Shown: one piece after another, positions 1 through 12,400 of the stretch | Numbering within the stretch: the first letter of the stretch is position 1 | How the letters are laid out: every line of letters begins with the position of its first letter | Assembly: GCF_027580225.2 (NCBI RefSeq) | Contig: NC_073343.2 | Location: forward strand, 1,302,001 to 1,366,000 | Length of the DNA: 64,000 nucleotides | Direction: 5' to 3' | Origin: Misgurnus anguillicaudatus | Lineage: Eukaryota; Chordata; Actinopteri; Cypriniformes; Cobitidae | Position numbers and translations under genes: made by a program | The notes under the pieces: generated by a model | Databases searched by the model: none | What the model saw: only the letters and a program-made list of their open reading frames with translations | Told to the model about the DNA's origin: nothing

Positions 1-79
1 AGCAACTGCAATGTGACTGGTTGATTAGATAATTGCATTAATGAGAAATTGAACAGGTGTTCCTAATAATCCTTTAGGT

Positions 80-81
80 GA

Positions 82-131
<50 letters not shown>

Positions 132-142
132 TTTTTTTTTTT
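80..142. repeat. (TA)n microsatellite followed by poly-T
   Basis: About 45 bases of alternating T and A are followed directly by a run of about 16 T. The same arrangement, (TA)n then poly-T, occurs at 53952-54071, which may reflect a shared repeat tail or simply slippage. Confidence 0.95.
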
Positions 143-1574
143 GAAGAAAATAACAAACAACTAAACATTGACCTCCACTTGAGGCATTTCTCAAAATATA
201 TTATTTTCTGTTCCACTGAAAAAATAAGCTATTTACGGTTTTTAATTAAATGAAGGTAAAAAAAATGTTGATGGAGTATTTATTTTTGCGTGAGCTATAA
301 CAGACGATAGTTTGTGTGGAAAGTACCGCCTCAATTTTTTGCAAAAACAGGCGTAATTGTAATCTGTTTCCACATGATATGCCGAAGTGATGTTTGTAAG
401 CGGAGGTTGGAGCCATTGGCAACAACAACATTAATGGAGCAAATGGTGTTGTATGTCACTATCAGTGTTTTCATGTAGACACAGTTGGACAGATCTGGGC
501 GTGGATAGTGTTCCGGGTCAGACGCCCTTTCCTCACCCTGCTGATGTCACTGATTGAGGAGACGGACGATCAGACGTCCGTGTGTCCCCTCCCGGAGAGA
601 GACAAATAAGCATGGCTGTAAAAACAGTGTAGCCACATTGACAGTCCCAGCTGCTGTGATCATTTTCTGTTGATGATGTCATGCTAGGGTCAAAGGGCAC
701 AGCATGTAGGGTCACTCGGAGGGGATGATGTGTGGGTAGAAGAAGACAAAAAAATGAATATTAAGGATTTGTGTGCAGATCACAGGAAGTGCAAATGGCC
801 GTGCTGGGAGTTTTGTGTCATTTTGTGTTTTGATGGAGTTCAATATCAAAAGGATTCCATTATTGACAATCGTATTATCTCTCGACCTCTCTCGCCTCGG
901 TTCTTCTCAGTGCTTGTTCTCTCTCACACACACGCACTGTTCGTCTGTATTTGTGTAACATGATAGCGCGTTTCATTATGCATTCAGTCTTAAGTATGCA
1001 CTGATACTGATGGATGCGTAATTGCATTGTATAATGCCTGAAACCACAATTAAATGATCAGTTAACCCCAAAATCTGTCATTATTTAATGGCTCTCATAT
1101 CTGTCCAAAGCAATATGTGCTTATTATTTATGCGAAACCCAAGTAAAAATTTTTGAAGATCATTTATCTAGATCTTTACCAAACAACAACAGTTTCTGGT
1201 GTGTCATAGACAGTTCATAAACTACGATTGCCAATTTCTCCTTTGAACCAAAATAATGAGTTTGAAACAACATGAACACGAGTAAATTATGTTAGAATTT
1301 TGTTGCTTTAGCGTACTATTCCAAAAGCGGGCGGCGGGGACGTGTACGGTACCTAAGGGTGTTTCCAAAGGCCGTTGTTGTACCTTATAAATGAAGTCAG
1401 GTGTGGTGAAGCGATTTCTTTAAGATGCCAAAGAATGCATTAAAATAAAATGTTAAATTGTTCTCGGATATCTACATAGAAGGTATGTGGTTTATTAAGT
1501 GCAAAAATTATACAGAGAGGTTTTATATGTTACAGGTTTACATTTACAACCCTTGGTCTGTTATTACCTTATTT

Positions 1575-1709
1575 CAGGGGTGGGGAACCCTGGTCCTGGA
1601 GGGCCACTGTCCTTCAGAGTTTAGTTCCAACCCTAATTAAACACAAAAGTCTTCAGGATTACTTGGAAATAAAATTCAGGTGTGTTTGATTAAGGTTGGA
1701 ACTAAACCT
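1575..1709. repeat. Interspersed foldback repeat
   Basis: A stretch beginning with GGGGTGGGGAACCCTGGTCC, which I recognise as a widespread fish repeat. Its arms are inverted: AGTTCCAACC near 1625 pairs with GGTTGGAACT near 1696. No coding content. Confidence 0.6.
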
Positions 1710-1710
1710 T

Positions 1711-2132
1711 TGCTGCGTCCGAAACCACCTACTTCATACTATATAGTACGCGAAAAGCGGTAGGGGAGGCGAGTAGCATGTCCGAATACATAGTATTCGA
1801 AAAACAGTATGCGAAAAGTACCCGGATGACCTACTACATCCGGTTAGATTTTGCAGTGTGCATACGATGGACACTTCACTATCCCATGATGCCCCGGAAG
1901 AGGAGTTATCCAACGAAGAAGAAGAGGCATGCGGCTGTTTTCGCACTGAAATGAAATGACGTGATGACAACGTATGTCACGTGATGTATCAACATGGCGG
2001 ATGTAGTACATCCGAATCTCATTCATACTACCAGGATTCATACTATACAGTACCTACTGTTTTAACGGCAAGTAAGTAGGTATTTCATCTTATTCAGTAT
2101 CTACTATACAGTATGCGGTTTCGGACGCAGCA
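1711..2132. mobile_element. Non-autonomous DNA transposon, TGCTGCGTCCGAAACC ends
   Basis: The left end TGCTGCGTCCGAAACC at 1711 is matched in inverted orientation by GGTTTCGGACGCAGCA ending at 2132. The interior is AT-rich with no transposase. Target duplication not clear. It abuts the foldback repeat ending at 1709. Confidence 0.75.
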
Positions 2133-3559
2133 CTGGTTTCCCCCCTCCTGCCTTATTTGAAAAGATCATGAATAATAATGTTGAGCTCTGCTCTGATTGG
2201 CTGTTTTTTTAGAGCAGCTCTTTTAAGTAGTGTGTGTAAACAGACCTTATGTTTGAGTCTTTATCAGACGAAGATACGGAATTTGAGGAATAATTAGTTG
2301 TTTAGAGATTGTTAATGGACGTTTCTGATTGGAAAGTTTTTTTTTTCAGTATGGACCTGCAAAATGTAACTGTAACGTCAACAGTAGAACGTCTGCCTGA
2401 ATGCTAACATTTAGCATTAAATAGCATATAGCGCTAACTCAGCACTCACAACATTGTTTATAGCATTGTAACAACATTGTCATTAATTTAATGTGTAATT
2501 TATTGTTGGGGGCGTACATCTCGACTGTAACTTCACAATTAGTGTTATGTTAAGATTGGCCTCTTTACCACGGTCTTTTGCATGCATGAGGTTTACAAAC
2601 GAACATGATTCTTATGTCATTACCATGTACAGAACTCTTATTACTCATCTATGCCTAGGTAAATACAGTTTTACATTCTATGGCACCTTTAAATTACCTT
2701 GCTAGATTATACAGTAGATAATTGTATAGAGGGTATGCATTGACGTCACTTTTCCATGTGACCACGCCGGGGCAGGCCCTGTTGAGTGGCAAACATTCAA
2801 CAAAATGGTTTTCATTCTTCAAAAATGCCAGTAAAAATGACGATTATCAGCTTAAATTGAATTTAGTTAGACTTGATAGCAGAGGTGGACAATACTTAGT
2901 TACATTAGTTATATTTTCCAAGCATCTGTGTTTGTCAATTTAACCTCAATACATTCTACAGCATGTAATCTGTGTATTCTTTAATATTGCATATTAAAAT
3001 TTATTTAATACCAAATTACATTAAAATGTGTACTTTTACTTGGGTAAAAGTACGTTAATGCACTTAAATATTAAATGTAAAACAAAAACTTGTAGCCTAT
3101 TTAGGAAATGTAATGGAGTAAAAATTATGATAATATGCTTTGGAATGTATGTTTTCCAAAGAAAAACACGGATAAAATACAAATACTTGAAAAAAATACT
3201 TTTAAGTAGAAAGTAAAACCTCGCTTGATAGTGACCCTAGTAACTTATCAACCCACCTGTGGTCTGTGGACGTTGGCATGAACAATCTATTTGCTTCTCC
3301 TTTCGGTGTTTTTTTGGCAGTATGTAAAACGATAGTTCCGTATTCTTGTTAATCTGTTAGTACAGTCTATCGCACAACAGCTTTTTTCAATTTAGACGCA
3401 TTTTCCCCGTGTTTTCACTGATTTCACACGGTACACAAATTCTGCCGCTCTGTCTTTTGCCACTCAGTGGTCATAACCGCAGTCACTTTCGCCGAAGGTC
3501 ACGTCTTGTGCATAAACTTTATTCCATTCTGCTCAGCTTTACTTTAGAAGGGACAGGAA

Positions 3560-4258
3560 GTGATGTATTGGTCTTTGTAGGTCTCTAATGGTATGTATTG
3601 GTTCTATGTATTGGTTCTAATGGAATATGGCCCAAAACACACTACAGTGTATTGGTCTTTGTAGGTCTCTAATGGTATGTATTGGTTTTATGTATTGGTT
3701 CTAATGGAATATGGCCCAAAACACACTACAGTGTATTGGTCTTTGTAGGTCTCTAATGGTATGTATTGGTTCTATGTATTGGTTCTAATGGAATATGGCC
3801 CAAAACACACTACAGTGTATTGGTCTTTGTTGGTCTCTAATGGTATGTATTGGTTTTATGTATTGGTTCTAATGGAATATGGCCCAAAACACACTACAGT
3901 GTATTGGTCTTTGTTGGTCTCTCATGGTATGTAGTGGTTCTCTGTATTGGTTCTAATGGAATATGGCCCAAAACACACTACAGTGTATTGGTCTTTGTAG
4001 GTCTCTAATGGTATGTATTGGTTCTGTGTATTGGTTCTAATGGAATATGGCCCAAAACACACTACAGTGTATTGGTCTTTGTTGGTCTCTAATGGTATGT
4101 ATTGGTTCTATAGGTTCTGTGTATTGGTTCTAATGGAATATGGCCCAAAACACACAACAGTGTATTGGTCTTTGTTGGTCTCTAATGGTATGTATTGGTT
4201 CTGTTGGTTCTATGTATTGGTTCTAATGGAATATGGCCCAAAACACACTACAGTGTAG
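3560..4258. repeat. Minisatellite, 84-bp then 93-bp units, eight copies
   Basis: The block GGAATATGGCCCAAAACACA recurs at 3622, 3706, 3790, 3874, 3958, 4042, 4135 and 4228. Spacing is exactly 84 bp five times, then 93 bp twice. The longer units contain an extra 9 bp derived from the GGTTCT motif. Both lengths are multiples of three, so a repetitive reading frame stays open across the last units, but nothing else suggests it is a gene. Confidence 0.95.
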
Positions 4259-6369
4259 TTGTTTTAATGGTAAAAGCTAATGGTTCCTATTGGTATTTTA
4301 ATGGAAACCATTAGAATTTTCTGGAATGGTTCTATTGTTTTTGTCAGCAGGGATGTGTAAATGAATGTACTCAAATGCATGGAAAGGTTTAGATGTAAGT
4401 CTCTTTCCTGTGTCCCTGTTTGCAACACAAATGCTCTGGGTTTGATTCACAAGAAGCACACATAGTAATGTATTCAGTAGCTTGAATGCACAATATGTCA
4501 CGTTGGATAAAATCGTCTGCCAAAAGCGTAAATTTCTGGTTGTCTCTTTAGTAGATAACCTATTTAGTGAATGAAGGCTGATATTTTTCTCTTGAAGGTT
4601 TCCTCATCACAGTGAAACAGCACTGCATTAATCTAATATAATTTCTCTTCTGAGAGAAGCAATTACTGTCTTCTTTGAAGAACGGACCGGAAAGGACTGT
4701 TTTCTGCAGTGGTGAGGAACAAAAGGGTAATTGTATTTGTACGCCAGATACTCTACATGGGATTCAGTCATTTGTCTAACAGATAGTTAGAGACTTTATT
4801 TGAGAAAGAGAGATCGACGGAAAGAGAAAGCTAATTTCAGATTTACTTCTTAAAGTGATTTCAGGCCTTGTTACAACCCTAATTCCCAATTCATAGTTTT
4901 CCGATTTTAAGCTTCCCGCTGTGCTGAAATTAGTTTTTAGATCCAAGTGGGTAAAACATTCATTCATTCAGAGAAACATTCCTCTCTTATTCAGAAATAT
5001 GTCGATGTTTTAGCTTTAGCTTTTGTCCGGCTTTAAAGCAGTTAAGCAGCCAATATTCAAAGCCATGACGTTTCCACACAACAAAATCTGTATTTCCCTT
5101 TCACTATGCATGCACTCGGAGTAAACAGTCCAGGAACTTTAGATCAGTCTGTGATGCCTTGAGCTTGTTATGACGGAAATCTCATTTATTTATAGTTTTG
5201 GAAAATCGATTGCTGCGATGGAAAAATATGAAAATGATTTGGAGGCTTTTTGTATATCGAAGTCAACTCTTATTGGTTCACAAGAAGGCTACGCACTGGG
5301 ATAAGCGTAATAGCTGCCAAATGTGCTTAATTTTGTGCGATTTCCCCATCTCGTCTCATATTTTCCTTTCTTTTTGGAGCTGAAACATGTTGAGCGTCTC
5401 CGTAAAGTCATGAGCTGCATAAATGTTTGATGAAAGCAAGCCCAAGATGAAAATTCTGCATGACGAATGCGCTAAGAATGTGGATCATTCACGGCTGGCC
5501 GTAGAGGCCTGGAAATACCGTGGTCTGCTTCGCTCCAATCAACAGTTGGAAAACAAATACTGGTGAGCTGAAACAGCCCTAAAACTTCTGCGATCTTTAA
5601 ACCTAGAAAGCTTGTAGTGTAGGCAGCTAACATTGTAGGGTGCGTTATTGAGCAATGGAGTCTTTGCCTTTTAGGACCATAAGTGGTAGTAAATGGTAAA
5701 TGATACTGGTCATACTGGTTGAGCTATAAATTAAAGGAATAGTTTACCCAAAAATGATATAAGTGTACATAAAAGGATTCAAAGACACGATGATGAGTAA
5801 ATGATAACAAAATATAGATTTTTGGGTGTACTGTGTCTTTAAGAAAAGAAGGAGCCTTTACTGTACATTTGTTCTAGTGGTCACAACACGGGACTTTTTT
5901 CTTGTAGTTCATTAGAAACATCTTTTCATTTATCCAACAAGGCTTAGTTCATGATGTCACAGTATGATCTAGCACCATCTGTGTTTAATACAGGAGGCTA
6001 AACCTTGAAATTGTGCTGGCAATACGTGCGAGCGTACGGAGCAGCTGTGGAAGACAGGAAATTAGGCTTAGGTCGCTGATGGCCATGTGGAATCAAAGCT
6101 GGTGTCAGGTGGTTGTGGTCCAGAGGATGGAAGATTTCTTGGGAATTTTTTTTTTCATTTTTAGCCAATTGTTGTGTAACTTCCTTTTTGTTATATAATG
6201 CAGTTGGTTGCTGGTTAGATGTTACAATGAACTGTCAGGATTATGATAATGTCAAACTAAAAGTGAGAATAATTTTACAATAAAAGTTTCATTCGCTAAA
6301 GCAAAATGAGTAGTACTTATCTGTGCAGAAACAATCTACCCTAGAAAGACAAGAATATGTTATTGATTC

Positions 6370-6805
6370 AGACTGATCTCATGAATTTCCACATTTTTTC
6401 GTGCACCTGCAACAGACTGTATTTTCCGTGGCATTCTCACAGATTGGTTACTCAACGGTTTTGTCCTATTTTCTTACCATTGTCGCTTCGGTTTAGGGTT
6501 AGATTTACATGAAATAACATCCTTACCCAAACCCAACTCTAACTCCAACGCCAGGCGACAATTGTTTAAAGTTTAGAAAATATAAAAGAATAAATCAGAA
6601 AAATAGTATAAACCAATAGTTAAAGTGACATACTAACGCAAACACTAAATCTGACCCTAAACCGACGCGGAAATGGTTTGAAAATAAGAAAAAGCAGTTG
6701 AGTAACCAATCCGTGAGAATGCCACGGAAAAAGACCGTCTGTGGCAGGGCCACAGAAAAATGCGGATGTGACTATCCCACGGAACTTTGTGAGATCACGT
6801 TGCAT
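6370..6805. mobile_element. Foldback repeat
   Basis: Inverted arms: CCGTGGCATTCTCACAGATTGGTTACTCAAC near the left (shown only by its key parts CCGTGGCATTCTCA and GGTTACTCAAC) pairs with GTTGAGTAACC and TGAGAATGCCACGG around 6697-6726. The outer parts TGATCTCATGAA and TTTGTGAGATCA also pair imperfectly. No coding content. Confidence 0.65.
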
Positions 6806-6821
6806 TGTTTTCTATGGCTGC

Positions 6822-7026
6822 TTAACGATTAATCACAACTAATCGTTTAATAGAGTAACTTCGTTTTTTTGTCAAACATGTTTATTATTATGTTATCATG
6901 TTTTTATTGTGCTACTTACAGTAGCTTCATTTTTAGTTATGAAGGCTTAAATCAAAACAAACACACATATGTGATTTAAACAAAAACTTTATTTTGCAAA
7001 CGATTAGTTGCGATTAATTGTTATGC
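6822..7026. mobile_element. Small inverted-repeat element
   Basis: AACGATTAATCACAACTAATCG near 6823 (core GATTAATCACAACTAATC) is mirrored by CGATTAGTTGCGATTAATTG near 7001. The ends fit a short MITE-like element about 200 bp long. Family unknown. Confidence 0.5.
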
Positions 7027-9280
7027 GAAGTCTACTTGAAGTTAAGTTTGGGCACAAAAGTCGTTTGTTTATGTTATTGCCACTGAAACCGTCTATAGTT
7101 GAAATGGAGTACTACTTATTACATTATTTAAATAAGAAATGCGTTGAATAACTAACTTTAAAACTCCATCCTAAACTGTATTTTAAAACTGACATGCTTT
7201 TGTTGTTCTTTGCATGCTGTTTCTTTTTGATGTAAAGCTGCTTTGGAACAATGAACAATTATGAAAAATGCTATACAATAAATAGATTTAATTGAATGCA
7301 TATCGCAATTGTGTGCATGAGTGTACACGTATGCGCTGAATGATGTGAAATAATTTTCTATACAAAATAGTTAAGTAAAAACTTATCGCACAGCATACCG
7401 AACAATATATTCAGCAGGTTGTCGCATATCGCACGTCGCTTCAATATCATGCAGCCTTAGGGGCAGATCACAAATAACACATTTCTTGCAGTGCCACGCA
7501 CCTTTTTTAAATTGTTTTCTATGGGCAGTGAGCGTTTTGCGAGCTGTTTATGCGCGCCGAACTCCTCGTGTTTTTGACCACGCATTTTTGCACGAGCCCT
7601 CTGAATGCCTGAAGTTGAAAAAAGTAAACGCTAAGCGGAAAAGCGCCCAGCATAATTCGCGTTTTTCCATTGTTCAGTCAAATATGGTTTGGTGTGATCG
7701 CCCACATACTGGGCAGGGACCATTAATAGTGACATTGGCAGTGTCACAACACATGTTATGACAATGAAGAAACGTGCTCGCGATATCGCGAAAACCACGA
7801 TTGCCAATATTGTGTTAATAGTGCACGTATAATAATATCCTAAATATTTCAGCATTTAAAAGCGCCACAATGGTTACAAACTCTCTTTCTGCCTCCATAC
7901 TCTTGTCTTTTGAATATAACTCATTGGCCAACAAATAAATAAAACAAAATAAACAATACTAAAGATGAATTTGACTGATAGCATTGTTTATTTATTTATT
8001 TTTATATTGCAATAATATCATTACCTTAAGTACTTTTCTCTACAATAACCGTGTAGTGAAACTCTCACATTGTGTCAGCCCTAAATAACATATCAGTGTA
8101 TCAAAACAACAACAACAACAACATCATATTCTTTATATCACTTGTCAAAGCATTAAATACATGACTGATGATGAGTAAGTTTTTGTTATTTGCATTTCAT
8201 TAGAATCCTTTTGAATTTATCGCAGCCACAAAAGCTCAGCTGCCAAATACTGTGGTACGAAAACAAGATTTGACGTCTTTTGCGGTCGTTTTGAAGCGGT
8301 CCTTATGGGCGTTCACACACGCAGCCATTTTATCACTGGAGATCACAGTATAACTGTTTTGTGGGATGTCGTGGATGTTTCTACTGCTGGTTGCCTTGTG
8401 GGTTGTACAAGTGGCCATAGCTTTTAAAGATTTGCTTTATCTAAATAAAACTCCAAAATAAAAGAAATTATGTTGAGTTTCTTTTTGGGCGGCTGCAGAT
8501 GTGCCTGTCTGATTTAACACGATTCATATGCATTGAACTTATTCACACATGCTCCCTATTAACAAGACACTGGGTTTATTCTGACTCACAGCAAGAGTCT
8601 TGTGTGCACTGATGGCAATCTTTCTTTGCACCATTTGTGTGAGGGCTTAGCGAACAAGTACACAAGACAAACTGCATCTGTGTTACACACACAGTAGACC
8701 GGCACGTAGATTGTTGACTAAAACAGGGCTGAAAACTTAAGATGGAGTATGCGATGTGACCAGCTCACTGTCGCTACAGTCAGCGTGAAGCCCAGCAGAT
8801 GTTTGAATTCTCAAAACATGACGCTGTTGTTGGGGTGCGAGCGACAGAGGCCAGTAAGAGATTTGAGAGAGCATTTATCTGTAGGTTTTTGCTTGGTATT
8901 GAAGCCAGGGGATTCGAGGACATCTCGGATTGAGAAAACATTACTGTAAATCTAACACAGACGCTGGTTTGAGCACATATGGGGGAGATGTGCTTTAAAT
9001 TGCTTTCTATCTTTGGAGACCTTTTCTTCATTTAGTTGATGTTTTTAAAGCTGTACAGCTGCACGTCTCACTAGTGGAAGATTTCATATTTCATCTTTCA
9101 TAAGTTCGTTTCGGGTCAAGTTGGGTCTTTTTTATTTAAAAGACCTTCTGGTTGGGAAAAAAAACTTTTATGTGGCAGACACTTTTATCCAAACACATTT
9201 TTGTCCTAGGAACAGAACTTATGACCTTTACAGGAATTTTCTGTGAAAATGAAAATAAAAGTCTTGTCTTTTTTCTGCAG

Positions 9281-9403
9281 AAACTGGTGTGCGTATGTGG
9301 TGACCAAGACGGTGAGCTGCATGGTGGAGGATGGGGTGGAAACTTACGTGAAGCCTGAGTATCAGCCGTGTTCCTGGGGCGTTCAGTGTGCACGCGTTGT
9401 TGT
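9281..9403 (+). CDS. emilin1: emilin1 exon 2: first half of EMI domain
   Basis: Acceptor TTTTTTCTGCAG precedes 9281 and donor GTAAGT follows 9403. The exon starts with one base completing a codon and ends two bases into the next. It reads [20 protein letters not shown] and onwards to CARVV, including four EMI cysteines at local residues 3, 13, 30 and 36. The opening NWCAYV is the signature start of the EMI domain. Confidence 0.93.
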
Positions 9404-12400
9404 GTAAGTATGACTTTACTGAAACTGTAGGATAGTTAAAAGATAATAAACCCAAAAAGTACAATCTTTAATCAATTACTTTCCCTTATGGTGCTCTAAA
9501 CACACGTCTATCAATTTGCTGTCGAGCAAAAGAAGAAATCTTGAAAATGACAGAAGCTGTTTCCTTCTCCATACCTTAAGGGCCCTATCTTGCACCCAGC
9601 GCAATTGACTTTGTCAGTGACGCATGTATCATTCGTATTTTGCACCGGCGCACAGCGGGTTTTTCCATTCACAGACGCACGTCGGCAAACTAGGGAATGA
9701 ACTTGCGCTCCCTGGGCGGTTCAGCGCAAAAAAGGAGGTGTGTTCCGGCACAAACCATCCCTGATGCTATTTTGCAGTTTCAAAAAACAATTGCGCCACT
9801 GACCAAAAAAACTAGTCTAAACTACGTTGCGCGCAGTTCATTATGCTATTTTAAGGGCGCATGCTTGACCATAATGTATAGCGTGCACAACGCGCGCACA
9901 CTTCTTATCTAATCTACACAGATGCAACAGTTATTTTTGCAAATCATAAATTGTTACAATAAAAAATATTAACTCATTTGTGGTGAGCATTGTGGTGATA
10001 GTTTTTATTTATTGTGTGGCTGCGTAAAAAAATTCTCATGCAAATAACGATTAAAATATTTTCATAAGTTTGTTGTGTGGCTGTATTACGTTTATTTTAT
10101 GTAAATAATAATTAACATGTTTTCATAAGAAACCTTAATGTATATGAACTTGATTTGTAAGTGTACTTTGGGGTTGGACCTTGCTTGCGTTTCTTGGGTC
10201 CGATTTCAAAGCCCCAAACCCTTCTCCCACCGGGAAAATAGCAACAGCGCCCAAGATCCGCCCACAAAGTCACTTGCGCTTTGCACTTCGCACTTGCGTT
10301 TCAGATCGTTAAAATAGGGCCCTAAGAGTGAATGCGGACTGAGGCTTTTGGTTGCTTACATACTACCTCATTTTGTGTTCTCTGGTGGAAAGTAATTCAT
10401 ATTATACCCTAAGGACCTGTATTATGCTAGCCTAGAAATCTAGACGCACCCTAGCGGCCGCAAAATATATTTGCTGCCAGGGTTTAGTCTAGGCACTCAC
10501 AATACACTTAACAGCTCCAAAAACCAAAATTTGGTCAGGCCAATCACATCGTGTGTAGCGTCTGTGGGGCGGGGTTAACATGATGACGACAGAGCTGCCT
10601 GCGACGGTTCCTACTTGAAAACAAAGAATGGCTGCTGCTGCTGGCGAACAGCTTTCTTTTGAAGCGGCTTTGGCCGCGACTCTGGAGGACTTAGACTTAT
10701 GTTTTTCTTTGAGTGAAGAGCAAATAACCCTACTGAAGTCCTTTTTAAGCAAGAAAGATGTGTTTGGAGTTTTGCCGACTGGTTACGGTAAAAGTTTGAT
10801 ATACCAATTATCTCCACTGGTGGGGAAATGCAGGGGACTCATACGTCACCTTCTTCGTTGCTCTGATTGGTCATAGCGCTATCCTATTGCGTACAGAGGC
10901 ATTTTGAGGGACAACCTTATATCCCGCCCCTTGCATTGAGCCGTTTGTGTGAAGAGTTGCCAGACCTTACATCTTGATGTAGGTCTGGCTAACCAGGCTA
11001 GTATTATGCACCATAAGGAACAATTTTGTGCCAGTAAAATTTTAGGGGTACAAAACCGTTAACTGTACCTTTAATGGTACAAAATAGATCCTTAAAGGGA
11101 CATTCCACTTTTTTTGAAGATGTGCTCATTTTCCAGCTCCCATAGAGTTAAACATTTGATTTTTACCATTTTGGAATCCATTCAGCCGATCTCCAGGTCT
11201 TGCGGTACAACTTTTAGCATAGCTTAGCATAATCCATTGAATCTAATTAGACCATTAGCATCGCGCTCAAAAATGACCAAAGTTGTATGTTAGTTGTATG
11301 TTACTTTATAACCTATCCATTTTTTATTAGGAGTCAACTGATATGTGTTTTTCAGAGCAGATGCCGATACCGATTATTACAGATCAAGCAGACGGACAAC
11401 CGATATTTTGAACCCATATATATGTCTGGTGTAAAAATGAAAATGAATGTCAAAGTTAAGGGTAACAAGGGCTCTTACAAAAACTTTCTTTAAATGCTTT
11501 TAAAACATACCTTTATTTCCGCTTATAATACAAATAGCAAAAAGTGCATTTTAAAATAACATTATTTTATTGTAAAATAGTTTTTTTTATTATTATAATC
11601 TTATCAGTTGTAACAAACGTGTATAAATGTATTTGTTTTGATGAACACGAATGAAGATATTTTGAGGAATGTTTTTAACCAAACTGATCAGAGGCCCCAT
11701 TGACTTCCACAGTGTCCTTTTTCCTACTATGAGAGTCAATGCGGCCTCTGATTGGTACAAGTTTTGTCCTTTTTGGGTGAACTATCTCTGTAAAATGCAC
11801 TTTTTTGTCTGACTTCAAAGTCTATTTATAATGCATTTCTAGTGCATAAGTGGATCCATCATGCTGTATGTCAGATGTTTAGATAGGTAACAGATATTTA
11901 AAGCTACATCACTTCATCATAACATTGACAGACACTTGAAATACCGTAATACCACATCTACATTTTTGGGAATCTGAGTAATTACGCAAAAAATACGGAG
12001 TGCTCTCAGTGCACTGTTTACACAGAAAACCTAATGTCAAGTGCAGAGACAAACAAAACCTAGTTTGTGGGCGCCAAGATTAGAACGTTTATGAAGTTGC
12101 AAGGTGGTTTCCAGAAACATATTGGTCACCAGCTGGAAAAGTTTAATATAACTACTTCAGCTTTAATACACACACAGCACTGCAAATGGATGAGGTGGCA
12201 CGCCAGTCCAAAATCTACGACCAGTGCACCACAGGAATTAGGCTTAGGCCCTACTAAAATACCACTACTTATTTTTGCACTCTCTTCATAGGGCAGAAGG
12301 ACCCCCTTTTCTTCACACGGGGGTAAAGGACCATGAAGACAAGAATTCAGTGGCTTATGTAAATGTAACCAAAAGTCCTGGGAAAAAAATAAATATTTCT

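Larger units (their letters stand above)
1..9280. other. Non-coding flank, probably emilin1 intron 1
   Basis: No coding exon that I can support. The first recognisable emilin1 exon opens at 9281 in the middle of a codon, after a good polypyrimidine tract and CAG, so an upstream exon encoding the start codon and signal peptide must exist. I looked here for a short ORF with a hydrophobic leader ending two bases into a codon before a GT donor and found none convincing. The upstream exon therefore probably lies before position 1, and this stretch is intron. It holds microsatellites, a minisatellite and transposon remnants, listed separately; the remainder (for example 2140-3550, 4260-6360 and 7030-9270) shows no clear feature to me. 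Confidence 0.55.

Noticed and set aside
730..963. Candidate emilin1 signal-peptide exon upstream of 9281
   Set aside because: No hydrophobic leader with a start codon, cleavage site and matching phase-2 donor; other short frames in 1-9280 fail in the same way.
4013..4258. 81-codon frame MYWFCVLVLMEYGP...
   Set aside because: Produced entirely by the 84/93-bp minisatellite; no other gene signal.
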